Part shown: in pieces, positions 16,297 through 24,748 of the stretch
How positions within the stretch are numbered: the stretch's first letter is position 1
Layout of the letters: every line of letters starts with the position of its first letter
NCBI GenBank assembly: GCA_963836195.1
Contig: CAWIIX010000002.1
Location: forward strand, 248,001-312,000
Reading direction: 5' to 3'
DNA: 64,000 bases
Origin: Trebonia sp963836195
Lineage (GTDB): Bacteria > Actinomycetota > Actinomycetes > Streptosporangiales > Streptosporangiaceae
Notes under the pieces: generated by a model
What the model was told of the DNA's origin: nothing
The model's input: only the letters and a program-made list of their open reading frames with translations
The model's database searches: none
Position numbers and translations under genes: made by a program

Positions 16297-17739
16297 CTAT
16301 GCGACGTCTGGCCGGGTCATCAGCGGCGACCGCAGGTGCAATACCAGGTCCGGGCTGGTCAGGGGGATGGTGGTCCACGTCGCGGCCGCTGTCCCCGCGT
16401 CCGCGTCGACCGCGAGCCGGACGTGGTGCGGGGTGGTGATGATGTAAAGATCGGCGACGAACGTGCTGCCCTGCCAGCCGCCGCTCGCGCAGACGGGGCG
16501 GCCGAGCGGTGAGCTTTCCCGCCATTCGCCGCGGCCCGCCTCGATCTCGGGGAGCGACCCGAATCGTATGAGCCATGCGCCGTCGGCGGCCCCGACGGCC
16601 ACCGTGGTGCCGTCGGGCAGGGCCGAGCCCTCGGCGGAGGCGTCGAGCGTCGCGGTCACGGAACGCCCCGGGCCGGCCGAGCCCGGCACCGGCGGGAGGG
16701 ACAGGCCCCGCAGCCGGTCGGCGAGGGTCTCGTCGTCGCGCGTGCTACCCGGGTGGCCGATGCCGGGCAGCAGGCACTCCCAGATGGCGTCGAGCACGTC
16801 CTGAGCCTGCTGGACCTCTTGCTGGGCAGAGGTCAGCACGACCACGAGATCGTGCGACGGGACGACCACGCAGTGCTGGCCGAAGGCGCCGTAACCGTGA
16901 AAACCGTGGCGTGACATCCAGAACTGGTAGCCGTAACCGCGCAGGAAGTCGGCCCGGTCCGCGCCCTCCGCGTCATGCCGGCTGTCGGCGTGCCGCCCGG
17001 TCGCGAGTTCCACCCACTCGCGCGGGACCGGCTGCCCGCCGCCCCACAGTCCGCCGCGCAGCAGCAGCTCGCCGAAGGCGGCGACGGCCTCGGTCCGCAG
17101 GTGCAGACCGTGGAATCCGAAGGCGGCGCCGCTTCCGACCCGGTCCCATTCGGCGTCGTCGATGCCCATCGGGGTGAAGAGCCGCTCGTCGAGGAACTCG
17201 GCAAGCCCGCGGCCCGCGACCCGCTCCACCATGCGGGCCAGGATGAAGGCGGCCGAATTGTCGTAGGCGTGCCGCGTTCCCTCGGTCGCGGCGAAAGGCA
17301 GCCGCAGGAAGCCCTTCACCAGGTCGCCCGGTTCCAGCTGCCACGCCTCGGCGAGAGTGTCCGCGCGGTGCCCGGCCGTCATGGACAGCAGATGGTGAAC
17401 GCTGATGCGGCGTCCCTGCTCTGAGATGCCGGCCGGGACGTGGTCGGGCAGCACGTCCGCCACGCGGTCGTCGAGCGAGAGCAGCCCGTCGGCGATCGCC
17501 AGCCCCACGGCGATCGAGGTGAACGATTTGGTCAGCGAGTACAGCAGGTGCGGGCGATCGGCCGAGTACGGCGCCCACCAGCCTTCAGCGACAACATGCC
17601 CGTGCCGCACGACCATGAGCGAGTGGCATTCGACGGATTTCTCCTCGAGCCTGTCCAGCAGCGCGCTGACCGCGGCGGACGACACCCCCGAGGCAGCCGG
17701 CGCTGATCGTGGCAGCAGAGCGCGTTGAGGCACCGACAT
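16297..17739 (-). CDS. Serine hydrolase of the class C beta-lactamase fold (second copy type)
   Basis: 480 residues. The S-x-x-K motif is SLTK (LLYSLTKSFTSIAVGLAIADGLLSLDD), the tyrosine motif is YDN (RHAYDNSAAFILARMVE), and the third motif region reads GYGAFGQHCVVVPSHDLVVVLTS. The last 130 residues form a beta-rich tail. It is not closely similar to the protein at 13036-14424, so the two are not a recent duplication. Likely an esterase or peptidase of the beta-lactamase-related family. Confidence 0.87.
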   Translation of the reverse strand: MSVPQRALLPRSAPAASGVSSAAVSALLDRLEEKSVECHSLMVVRHGHVVAEGWWAPYSADRPHLLYSLTKSFTSIAVGLAIADGLLSLDDRVADVLPDHVPAGISEQGRRISVHHLLSMTAGHRADTLAEAWQLEPGDLVKGFLRLPFAATEGTRHAYDNSAAFILARMVERVAGRGLAEFLDERLFTPMGIDDAEWDRVGSGAAFGFHGLHLRTEAVAAFGELLLRGGLWGGGQPVPREWVELATGRHADSRHDAEGADRADFLRGYGYQFWMSRHGFHGYGAFGQHCVVVPSHDLVVVLTSAQQEVQQAQDVLDAIWECLLPGIGHPGSTRDDETLADRLRGLSLPPVPGSAGPGRSVTATLDASAEGSALPDGTTVAVGAADGAWLIRFGSLPEIEAGRGEWRESSPLGRPVCASGGWQGSTFVADLYIITTPHHVRLAVDADAGTAAATWTTIPLTSPDLVLHLRSPLMTRPDVA

Positions 17740-17970
17740 ACCCTAACGGGCCGACCGGGGACGGCCGCTCCCCGCTACCCAACGCGCGCGTTCTCCAAGG
17801 CGCGCAGCGGCGATCCAGCCGCCCGCGTCCCGGCAGAAACGACTGCCTGCCCCCATGACCGGGCGCCCGAAGTTGGCGCGCAAGCATAACCGCCCCCGTC
17901 AGCAGCGGGATTTCCGCCGGCGACCCGCCCCGGCGCCCCGCCCGGGCGACGGTTCTGAAATGCTCCACCC

Positions 17971-18471
17971 ATGCCTTCCGACACGACCGCGACGTCCACC
18001 GAGGACGTACTCAACGACCCCCTCCGCGTCCAGTTCGAGGTCTTCCTCGACGAGCACCGCAACGAGCTCAGCCGCAGCCTGGACGGCCTGACCGAAGAGC
18101 AGGCGCGCCGCTCCCTGGTCCCGTCCAGGACCACCCTGCTCGGCCTGGTCAAGCACGCGACCTTCGTCGAGAAGGTCTGGTTCGACGAGGGCGTCACCGG
18201 CCGGCCCCGATCGGAGATCGGCCTCCCGGCCACCCCCGACGAGTCGTTCATCGTGACCGACGACGACACCATCACGAGCGTCCAACGGGCGCACCGCGAG
18301 GCGTGCGAGGCGTCCCGCCGCGCGACCGAGTCCCTCGGGCTCGATGACGTGCTCCGCGGCAACCGCCGGGGCCCGCTCCCGCTGCGCTGGGTCTACCTCC
18401 ACCTGCTGCGCGAGCTCGCCCAGCACTGCGGCCACGCCGACATCCTCCGCGAGCAGATCCTCACCCAGTAG
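17971..18471 (+). CDS. DinB/DUF664-family protein
   Basis: 166 residues of a four-helix bundle. The pattern VQFEVFLDEHRNELSRSLDGLTEEQARRSLVPS, LLGLVKHATFVEKVWFD and LRWVYLHLLRELAQHCGHADILREQI has the three conserved histidines of the DinB metal site (one in KHATFVE, two in QHCGHAD). In actinomycetes this fold includes mycothiol-dependent transferases. A related protein is at 35119-35661. It precedes another mycothiol-type protein by 67 bases on the same strand. Confidence 0.87.
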   Translation: MPSDTTATSTEDVLNDPLRVQFEVFLDEHRNELSRSLDGLTEEQARRSLVPSRTTLLGLVKHATFVEKVWFDEGVTGRPRSEIGLPATPDESFIVTDDDTITSVQRAHREACEASRRATESLGLDDVLRGNRRGPLPLRWVYLHLLRELAQHCGHADILREQILTQ

Positions 18472-18538
18472 CGGGGCCGGCCGTCAGCGAATAGGTTGGC
18501 AGGGCCGAGACATCCACGCCCAGACGGGGAGGGCCGCC

Positions 18539-19267
18539 GTGACGGTCATGGACGACTTCGTCGCCGAGGCGCTGCGGCTGCAGGGCATCCTCGGCCTGCT
18601 GACCCAGGCCCAGTGGCAGGCGGACTCGCTGGCCGACGGCTGGTCGGTCGCCGACGTCGTGCTTCACCTGGCCCAGTCCGACGAGGCCGTCGCGGCCAGC
18701 GCCGACGGCGCCGACCACCGGGCCGACGTCGCCGGGGCGGGCACGGTCGACGACTGGGCGGCGCGGCTGGTGGCGGCCGAACGGACCACGCCCGACCTGG
18801 TCTTCGCCCGCTGGCGCGAGGCCAGGGACACCGCCGTGGAAGCGCTCCGGGCGGCCGACCCGGAGCTGCCGCTGCCGTGGGTGGCCGGGCCGATGAAGCC
18901 GGCCACGATCGCCACCACCCGGCTGGCGGAGTACTGGGCGCACGGCCTCGACATCACCCAGCCGCTCGGCCTCGACTTCCCCGACACCGACCGGCTGCGG
19001 CATATCGCCTGGCTGGCGCACCGCACGCTGCCGTACGCGCTGTCGCGCGCGGGCGCGGCGACGGCCGCGGTGCGCTGCTCGCTGACGGCGCCGGACGAGG
19101 CGACCACGTGGACGTTCGGCCCCGACGACGCCGACTCGGAGATCACCGGGCCGGCCGGCGCCTTCTGCCGGGTGGCCGCCCAGCGCCTCGACCCGGCCGA
19201 CTCCGGCCTGCGGGCCACCGGCCCGCACGGCGCGACCGCCCTCCGCGTCCTCAGGACCTACGCGTAA
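18539..19267 (+). CDS. Maleylpyruvate-isomerase-fold (MDMPI/TIGR03084-like) protein
   Basis: 242 residues from a GTG at 18539. The N-terminal DinB-like bundle (LLTQAQWQADSLADGWSVADVVLHLAQSDEAVAASADG, and LAEYWAHGLDITQPLG with the second metal histidine) is followed by a C-terminal SCP2-like domain (ALSRAGAATAAVRCSLTAPDEATTWTFGPDDADSEITGPAGAFCRVAAQR). This is the layout of mycothiol-dependent maleylpyruvate isomerase relatives. Substrate unknown; it probably forms a unit with the DinB gene before it. Confidence 0.85.
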   Translation: MTVMDDFVAEALRLQGILGLLTQAQWQADSLADGWSVADVVLHLAQSDEAVAASADGADHRADVAGAGTVDDWAARLVAAERTTPDLVFARWREARDTAVEALRAADPELPLPWVAGPMKPATIATTRLAEYWAHGLDITQPLGLDFPDTDRLRHIAWLAHRTLPYALSRAGAATAAVRCSLTAPDEATTWTFGPDDADSEITGPAGAFCRVAAQRLDPADSGLRATGPHGATALRVLRTYA

Positions 19268-19280
19268 CGCCCGACCGCAG

Positions 19281-19345
19281 ATGAGACGCCCGGGCCCGTT
19301 CGGGATAAAAGTCTTTTTTCCTCCGAACGGACCGAGGCGACTCAT
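19281..19345. terminator. Imperfect 24-base-arm hairpin
   Basis: ATGAGACGCCCGGGCCCGTT and onward pairs with a second arm ending CGAGGCGACTCAT across a loop that includes CTTTTTTC. Both arms read similarly on opposite strands and carry a CCGAACGG core that also occurs in the dispersed repeats at 23461, 34780 and 47644. It lies 14 bases after the MDMPI-like gene, so it probably ends that unit. Confidence 0.6.
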
Positions 19346-19519
19346 CTCCCGTCACCCGACTCCTCGCCCGCGCGGCCGACCCCTGACCGAGCCGGACTAC
19401 GTCTTACGGCATACCCGGCCGGCCAAGCGGTGGCCGCTCGGCCGACCCCGCTCCGGACCGCTGCCGCCTAGCGTGATTGGTGCCGGGACTAACGGCATGA
19501 GCAAACGGAGGACGCAGCG

Positions 19520-20470
19520 ATGATCGAGGTTGAGAACCTCAGCAAGCGGTACGGGGACAAGCTGGCGGTTGACCGGCTGAGCTTCTCCGTGCCGGCCGGA
19601 ACGGTGACCGGGTTCCTCGGGCCGAATGGCGCCGGCAAGTCCACCACGATGCGGATGATCGCCGCCCTGGACGAGCCGACCACCGGCCGGGTGCTGGTCA
19701 ACGGCAAGGACTACCGGGCGGCGACGGCGCCGATGGCGGAGCTTGGCATCCTGCTCGAGGCCAAGGCGGTGCACACCGGGCGGTCGGCCCGCAACCACCT
19801 GCTGGCGCTGGCGCAGACCAACGGCGTGCCCCGCCGCCGCGTCAGCGAGCTGATCGAGATGGTCGGCCTGGCCGACGTGGCCGCCAAGCGGGTCGGCGGG
19901 TTCTCGCTCGGGATGGGCCAGCGGCTGGGCATCGCCTCGGCGCTGCTGGGCGATCCCCGGGTGGTGATCCTGGACGAGCCGGTCAACGGTCTCGACCCGG
20001 AGGGGGTGCTCTGGGTGCGGAACCTGCTCAAGGCCCTCGCGGCCGACGGCCACACCGTGTTCGTCTCCTCGCACCTGATGAGCGAGATGGCGCTGACGGC
20101 GACTCGGCTGGTGGTGATCGGCCGGGGGCGGCTGATCGCCGACACCACCGTCGAGGAGTTCGTGTCCCGAGCCGGCGGCACGAGCGTGACCGTGCGGACG
20201 CCGGAGGTGGCGGAGCTGCGCACCCTCCTGCTCGGCCCCGACATCACCGTGACCAGCGACGCGTCCGACGTCCTGCAGGTACGGGGGCTGACCGCCGAGC
20301 AGATCGGCCGGGCGGCCTGGCAGGCCCGGCTGCCCGTGTTCGAACTGACGACCCAGCGTGCGTCGCTGGAGGAGGCCTTCATGCAGCTGACCGATGACTC
20401 CGTCGACTTCCGCAGCGGGCCCGACGGCCGCGGCGGACACGACGTGGCCGAGACGGCGGTGGCCCGATGA
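19520..20470 (+). CDS. ABC exporter ATP-binding protein
   Basis: 316 residues. Walker A GPNGAGKSTT, Q-loop region ILLEAKAVHTGRSARNHL, signature FSLGMGQRLGIASALLG and Walker B VVILDEPVNGLDPEG followed by the H-loop VSSHLMSEM. This is the CcmA/DrrA type in which the ATPase and a six-helix permease are separate genes. The last 90 residues are the DrrA-type C-terminal domain. The permease overlaps by four bases and a two-component pair follows, so the exporter probably removes a toxic or cell-wall-active compound. GGAGGA precedes the ATG. Confidence 0.93.
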   Translation: MIEVENLSKRYGDKLAVDRLSFSVPAGTVTGFLGPNGAGKSTTMRMIAALDEPTTGRVLVNGKDYRAATAPMAELGILLEAKAVHTGRSARNHLLALAQTNGVPRRRVSELIEMVGLADVAAKRVGGFSLGMGQRLGIASALLGDPRVVILDEPVNGLDPEGVLWVRNLLKALAADGHTVFVSSHLMSEMALTATRLVVIGRGRLIADTTVEEFVSRAGGTSVTVRTPEVAELRTLLLGPDITVTSDASDVLQVRGLTAEQIGRAAWQARLPVFELTTQRASLEEAFMQLTDDSVDFRSGPDGRGGHDVAETAVAR

Positions 20471-21306
20471 CCGCCGTCCTCACCTCCGGGTCCTCCGCCG
20501 CCGCGCGGCAGGCCGCCCCGGTGCTCAAGGTGACCCAGAGGCGGGTGCTGGTCTCGGAGTTCACCAAGTTCCGGACCGTGCGCTCCACGGTCTGGACCCT
20601 GCTGGTGGCCGTGGTCTTGATGATCGGCCTCAGCGCGCTGTTCGCGGCGGTAACCGCCAGCCAGTACCACACCTTCGGCCCAGCCGACCGGGCCAGCTTC
20701 AACCCGGTCAGCACCAGCCTCGGCGGCATGATGTTCGCGGTGGTCGCCTTCGGGGTGCTGGGCGTGCTGATGATCAGCGGCGAGTACAGCACCGGGATGA
20801 TCCGTTCCTCGCTCACCGCGGTGCCCCGCCGGCTGCCGGTGCTGTGGGGGAAGCTGGCCGTCTTCGCGGGCGTGATCTTCTCGGTCTCGCTCGTCGCCAG
20901 CTTCATCTCGTTCTTCCTCGGCCAGGCGCTGCTGAACAGCCATCAGCTTGGGGTGTCGCTCGCAGCACCCGGAGCCCTGCGGTCGATCATCGGCGCCGCC
21001 CTGTACGTGACCGTGGCCGGGATGATCGGCGTCGCCCTCGGCGCGATGTTCCGCAACACCGCGGCCGGCATCGCCACCTTCGCAGGCGTCTTCTTCGTGA
21101 TCCCGCCGCTGACCGGCCTGCTGCCCGCCTCGATCAGCGACCACCTGTCCCAGTACCTGCCCTCGTACGCGGGCGAGGCCGTCTGGGGCGGGGCGCGGGG
21201 CGTCACCGACGCGCTGTCTCCGTGGACCGGCTTCGCGCTGCTCTGCGGGTACGCCGTCGTCCTCATCGCGGCCGCGGCCCTGCGGCTGCGACGCGCCGAC
21301 GCCTGA
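20467..21306 (+). CDS. ABC exporter permease (ABC-2 type)
   Basis: 279 residues with six hydrophobic segments after a soluble N-terminus. The sequence VSEFTKFRTVRSTVWTLLVAVVLMIGL, then GVLMISGEYSTGMIRSSLTAVPRRLPVLWGKLAVF, is the hallmark of this actinomycete permease family. The ATGA overlap with the ATPase gene shows joint translation. It forms the membrane channel for the transporter encoded upstream. Confidence 0.92.
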   Translation: MTAVLTSGSSAAARQAAPVLKVTQRRVLVSEFTKFRTVRSTVWTLLVAVVLMIGLSALFAAVTASQYHTFGPADRASFNPVSTSLGGMMFAVVAFGVLGVLMISGEYSTGMIRSSLTAVPRRLPVLWGKLAVFAGVIFSVSLVASFISFFLGQALLNSHQLGVSLAAPGALRSIIGAALYVTVAGMIGVALGAMFRNTAAGIATFAGVFFVIPPLTGLLPASISDHLSQYLPSYAGEAVWGGARGVTDALSPWTGFALLCGYAVVLIAAAALRLRRADA

Positions 21307-21327
21307 CCGGGCGAGCGCCGGGGGAGA

Positions 21328-22605
21328 ATGTCGAGCATGAGACCGATCGGGGCCGCCGGGCACCCAGCGAATCGCACCGCGGGGCGCTGGGTCCTCGACG
21401 TGCTTGTCGCCCTGATCGCCGGCCTGGCGGGGCTGCCCGAGGCGTACCACGGCGCCAACGGCACCGCCCCCGCCAGCCAGCATCCGTGGGGGCTCGCGCT
21501 GGCGCTGTTCCTGTCGGCCGCGCCGCTGGTCGTCCGCCGGATCTGGCCCGTCCCGGTGCTCGGCTGCGTGCTCGCCGCCAACCTCGCGATCGCCATCGCA
21601 GGCGATCACCACACCGCCAACGGCCTGGCCCTGCTCATCGCCCTGTACACGGTGGCGGCCCTGCGGCCGCGGCGCGAGGCGCTGGCCTGCGCGGCCGCGT
21701 TCGAGCTGGTCATCGTCGCCCTCACGATCTGGCTGGCGGGCACCTCATGGTGGTATCCGGCGATCTTCCTGTCGGGGCTGGTCGGCGCCGCCCTCTGGCT
21801 CGGACTTTACTTTGCCACCAGGCACGCCTACCTGGCCGAACTGCGAGATCGGGCCGCCCGGCTCGAGCGCGAGCGCGACCAGCAGGGCGCGCTGGCGGCG
21901 GCGGCCGAGCGGGCTCGGATCGCCCGCGAGATGCACGACATCGTCGCCCATCACCTCACGGTCATGGTCACCCTGTCCGACGCGGCCGTCGCGGTGTCGG
22001 ATGCCGCGCCGGAGCGCTCCGAGCGGGCCACCGACGTGATGCGCCGCGTGTCGGCCACCGGCCGGACGGCGCTGGCCGATACCCGCCGCCTCCTCGGCGT
22101 GCTGCGCGAGCCGCCGGCCGGCCGCCCGGCCGGCGACGGGAGCCAGGGCCCGGGCGGGGAGGCAGCCGAGGCGCGGCAGCCGGTTCCGGGCCTCGCCCAG
22201 CTCGACGCGCTCATCGAGCAGGTCCGCTCGGCCGGGCTCGACACCACCCTCGAGGTCCGCGGCGAGGCGCCCGACGTGCCCGTCGGGGTGCAGCTGACGG
22301 TGTACCGGCTCGTCCAGGAGGCGCTCACCAACACCCTCAAGCACGGCGGGGCCGGCGCCCGCGCCGCCGTCCGCCTGCAGTTCCAGCCGGGCGAGCTGCT
22401 GGTCGATATCGACGACGACGGGGCCGGCCTCCCGACCGGCCCCCGACCGGCGTCCGGGGCGGCGCCCGCCACGGCCGGCGGCGGCCTGGTCGGGATGCGG
22501 GAGCGGGCCCGCGCCTACGGCGGGGACGTGCAGGCCGGCCCGCGCGCGCCCGGCGGCTGGCAGGTCTCCGCGCGGCTGCTGCTCGACGCCGGTGATGCCG
22601 CGTGA
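21328..22605 (+). CDS. Sensor histidine kinase (NarL-type, HisKA_3)
   Basis: 425 residues. Four to five membrane helices (residues 20-165), then the dimer helix with ERARIAREMHDIVAHHLTVMV, in which the His of EMHD is the phosphorylation site, and a degenerate HATPase_c domain (VQEALTNTLKHGGAGARAAVRL, then DIDDDGAGLP and GGGLVGMRERARAYGG). No large outer sensor domain is present, so it is an intramembrane-sensing kinase. It overlaps the response regulator by four bases and should act on it. Confidence 0.93.
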   Translation: MSSMRPIGAAGHPANRTAGRWVLDVLVALIAGLAGLPEAYHGANGTAPASQHPWGLALALFLSAAPLVVRRIWPVPVLGCVLAANLAIAIAGDHHTANGLALLIALYTVAALRPRREALACAAAFELVIVALTIWLAGTSWWYPAIFLSGLVGAALWLGLYFATRHAYLAELRDRAARLERERDQQGALAAAAERARIAREMHDIVAHHLTVMVTLSDAAVAVSDAAPERSERATDVMRRVSATGRTALADTRRLLGVLREPPAGRPAGDGSQGPGGEAAEARQPVPGLAQLDALIEQVRSAGLDTTLEVRGEAPDVPVGVQLTVYRLVQEALTNTLKHGGAGARAAVRLQFQPGELLVDIDDDGAGLPTGPRPASGAAPATAGGGLVGMRERARAYGGDVQAGPRAPGGWQVSARLLLDAGDAA

Positions 22606-23267
22606 TCCGGGTGCTGCTGATCGATGATCAGGCCCTGCTGCGGATGGGGTTCCGGCTGATCCTGGAGACCGAGCCGGACATCGAGGTCGTCGGGGAGGCC
22701 GCCGACGGGGCGGCCGGCGTCGCGATGGCGTCGGCCCTGCGGCCCGACGTGGCGCTGATGGACGTGCGGATGCCGGGCATGGACGGAATCGCCGCGACCG
22801 CCGCCATCACCGCCGCCGGCGGGGACAGCAAGGTCATCATCCTCACCACCTTCGACCTCGACGAGTACGTCTTCGCCGGGCTCAAGGCGGGCGCCAGCGG
22901 TTTCCTGCTGAAGGACGCGCCGCCGGCCGACCTGATCTCCGCCATCCGCAACGTCGCCAGCGGCGACGCCGTCCTCGCCCCGGCCGCGACCCGGCGGCTC
23001 ATCCATCAGTTCACCCCCCTGCTCCCCGATCCGGGCCGTCAGCAGAGCCGGGACGCGATCATCGACAAGCTGACCGACCGCGAGCAGACCGTGTTCGCCC
23101 AGCTTGCGGCCGGCCGGTCCAACCGGGAGATCGCCGCCGACCTCTACCTGTCCGAGGGCACGGTCAAGGTGCACGTGGGGCGGATCCTGGCCAAGCTCGG
23201 CCTCCGCGACCGGGTCCAGGCGGTGGTGCTGGCCTACGAATCGGGCCTCATCACCCCCGGCGGCTGA
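22602..23267 (+). CDS. LuxR/NarL-family response regulator
   Basis: 221 residues. The receiver domain has the acidic pocket (LIDDQ), the phosphorylated aspartate in ALMDVRMPGMDG and the lysine of LLKDAP. The C-terminal helix-turn-helix is LTDREQTVFAQLAAGRSNREIAADLYLSEGTVKVHVGRILAKLGLRDRVQAVVLAYE. It overlaps the kinase gene. By context it regulates the ABC exporter just upstream. Its stop at 23265-23267 is followed by a gene remnant. Confidence 0.94.
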   Translation: MIRVLLIDDQALLRMGFRLILETEPDIEVVGEAADGAAGVAMASALRPDVALMDVRMPGMDGIAATAAITAAGGDSKVIILTTFDLDEYVFAGLKAGASGFLLKDAPPADLISAIRNVASGDAVLAPAATRRLIHQFTPLLPDPGRQQSRDAIIDKLTDREQTVFAQLAAGRSNREIAADLYLSEGTVKVHVGRILAKLGLRDRVQAVVLAYESGLITPGG

Positions 23268-23282
23268 CCGCCGCGCACCGCC

Positions 23283-23441
23283 GATCGCGACAAAAGAATC
23301 CCTCCGCCTCGACGACGCGATCGAGGACATTCTCAGCACCCTCTCCAAGCAGTACCACCTGATCCGCCTGCTCAAGAGCTCCCGGAGCGACCAGGGCCTC
23401 TTCCTGTACCTCGTCCTCGACTCTGACCCGGAAGATCAAGA
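23283..23441 (+). pseudogene. C-terminal remnant of a roadblock-like protein
   Basis: The frame encodes KESLRLDDAIEDILSTLSKQYHLIRLLKSS and GLFLYLVLDSD, closely matching the C-terminal half of the small actinomycete roadblock-like protein whose typical form reads EDILITLGSQYHLIRPL and GLFLYLALD. The first half and the last 15 residues (a LAMARHQL helix) are missing. The text stops where the dispersed 20-bp repeat begins. There is no start codon. Confidence 0.65.
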
Positions 23442-23480
23442 TCAACTGCACAATGATCCCGAACGGACCCTGCCCTCCGC
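23442..23480. repeat. Dispersed intergenic repeat R2, copy 1
   Basis: The 20-base motif GAACGGACCCTGCCCTCCGC at 23461-23480 is found unchanged at 34780-34799 and 47644-47663. This copy and the one at 47 kb also share the preceding ATCAACT...ATGATC...CC text. It separates the roadblock-like remnant from the PyrE-like gene. Confidence 0.8.
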
Positions 23481-23526
23481 CTTAACATCCGGATTTCCCT
23501 CCTCCGGGGCATGCGATGCTTTCGTC

Positions 23527-24048
23527 GTGACCGATCTCGATCTTGCCCGCCGGGTCCGTGACTGTTGCCGGCTGACCGGTCGCTTTGTGTTGCGGTCGGG
23601 TCGCGTGGCCGACGAGTACTTCGACAAGTACCAGTTCGAGGCCAACCCGGCGCTGCTGGGTGAGCTTGCCGCCGCGATGGTGCCGCTGGTCCCCGAGGGC
23701 ACCGAGGTGCTGGCGGGCCTGGAGATGGGCGGCATCGCGGTGGTCACGGCGCTCGGCCAGCGGACGGGCCTCCCGTGCGCGTTCGTGCGCAAGGCGGCCA
23801 AGCCCTACGGCACCGCCCGGCTGGCCGAGGGCGCCGAGGTCAGCGGGCGACGGGTCCTGGTCGTGGAGGACGTGGTGACCTCGGGCGGGCAGATCGCGAT
23901 CTCGGCCGGCCAGCTGCGCGAGCTGGGCGCGCGCATCGGCGACGCGCTGTGCGTGATCGACCGGCAGGAAGGAGGCGCCGAGGCCCTGGCCGGTGACGGC
24001 ATCCGTCTGCACGCACTGCTCAGCCGCGAGGACCTCGACCAGCCGTAA
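23527..24048 (+). CDS. pyrE: Orotate phosphoribosyltransferase (PyrE) type enzyme
   Basis: 173 residues from a GTG at 23527. The PRPP-binding loop reads RRVLVVEDVVTSGGQIAISAGQLRELGA, with the two acidic residues and the TSGG turn of type I PRTases. LRSGRVADEYFDKYQFEANPALLGEL matches the N-terminal orotate site of PyrE. It would make OMP from orotate and PRPP in pyrimidine synthesis. Its neighbours are unrelated to pyrimidines, so this may be an extra copy. The frame is open back into the response regulator, but only this start fits the family. Confidence 0.86.
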   Translation: MTDLDLARRVRDCCRLTGRFVLRSGRVADEYFDKYQFEANPALLGELAAAMVPLVPEGTEVLAGLEMGGIAVVTALGQRTGLPCAFVRKAAKPYGTARLAEGAEVSGRRVLVVEDVVTSGGQIAISAGQLRELGARIGDALCVIDRQEGGAEALAGDGIRLHALLSREDLDQP

Positions 24049-24104
24049 CCCCAACCCAGCGCGCCCGCCCAATGCCCAGCGCACCCCCACCACCCCACCC
24101 GAAC

Positions 24105-24255
24105 GTCCCAACGCCCCGCCCAACGCCCCGCCCAACGCCCCGCCCAACGCCCCGCCCAACGCCCCGCCCAACGCCCCGCCCAACGCCCCGCCCAACGCCC
24201 CGCCCAACGCCCCGCCAACGCCCCAACGCCCCGCCCAACGCCCCGCCAACGCCCC
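24105..24255. repeat. 12-bp C-rich minisatellite
   Basis: The unit CGCCCCGCCCAA is repeated about nine times without error from about 24111 to 24212, then in shortened forms to about 24255. The other strand is a G-tract array (TTGGGCGGGGCG) that could form quadruplexes. It begins 60 bases after the PyrE-type gene and ends at hairpin element copy B. It encodes nothing plausible on either strand. Confidence 0.9.
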
Positions 24256-24264
24256 ACCCCATGG

Positions 24265-24314
24265 GCCAAGTGCGCGTTTGGGCCGGCTAGAGCGAGCCCA
24301 AACGCGCACTTGGC
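24265..24314. repeat. Intergenic hairpin element, copy B
   Basis: Perfect 19-base arms, GCCAAGTGCGCGTTTGGGC at 24265-24283 and its complement at 24296-24314, enclose the loop CGGCTAGAGCGA. Related to 2525-2574. It ends right at the minisatellite and just before two gene remnants. A strong hairpin, possibly a bidirectional terminator. Confidence 0.85.
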
Positions 24315-24325
24315 ACACCAGGTGT

Positions 24326-24418
24326 TCAGCTGTCCGCGGGGTGCAGGGCGGCGGTGAGGCCGCTGACGGCGTCGGCGATGGCGCGGTAGTCGTTGCGCAG
24401 GATCTTCGAGTGGTTGCT
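24326..24418 (-). pseudogene. C-terminal remnant, possibly of an alpha/beta hydrolase
   Basis: Only about 30 residues remain: SNHSKILRNDYRAIADAVSGLTAALHPADS and a stop at 24326-24328. The asparagine-histidine text followed by a helix resembles the catalytic-histidine end of alpha/beta hydrolases. At about 24419 it meets the remnant of a different gene on the other strand. Confidence 0.45.
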
Positions 24419-24419
24419 G

Positions 24420-24687
24420 CCAGCACCTGGTCCGCCGCGAGCGCGACGAACGGCGCCGCGAGCACTACATCGTCGACAACGACGTCTGGTACCAGGCGAT
24501 GATCGCCAGCGCCCGCTCCACCGCTCAGCTGGTTGAGGTCGCTCGGCAGGGGGCCGGCGTCCTCGGCCCCGGCCCGGCCGCCACCCGCCTCGAGAACATC
24601 GCCCGGTTCCTCGACTTCGTCGGCGAGAACACCGCCCGCGCAGCCGAGCAGGCCCGCGAGATCCTCTACGCGAACCCGGCGCCCTGA
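24420..24687 (+). pseudogene. C-terminal remnant of a GbsR/MarR-type regulator
   Basis: The frame reads RRERDERRREHYIVDNDVWYQAMIASARSTAQLVEVARQ, then ATRLENIARFLDFVGENTARAAEQAREIL, to a TGA. This is the helical C-terminus of PadR/GbsR-like MarR regulators found in actinomycetes. The DNA-binding half is missing: upstream lies the tail of another gene and the hairpin element. A 62-codon frame starting at ATG 24499 could be mistaken for a small gene. Confidence 0.65.
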
Positions 24688-24748
24688 CAATCTTCAGACC
24701 ACCTAAGCTTTTCACCAATTGTCCGGTTCGCGTGAGACCATCCCTGGC

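Noticed and set aside
19711..21612. A 633-codon minus-strand frame across the ABC transporter genes
   Set aside because: It crosses two well-supported overlapping genes and contains only biased H/R/D/Q text.
23104..24048. One frame that would fuse the response-regulator region to the PyrE-type enzyme
   Set aside because: The frame is open only by chance; its first part is out of frame with the regulator, and the PyrE part has its own GTG start that matches the family.
24105..24255. C-rich repeats here and at 34843-34945 as CRISPR arrays
   Set aside because: Units are 12 and 17 bases with no spacers between them, so these are minisatellites.
24499..24687. A 62-residue stand-alone protein
   Set aside because: The homology to the GbsR-type C-terminus begins well before this ATG, so it is the tail of a truncated gene.
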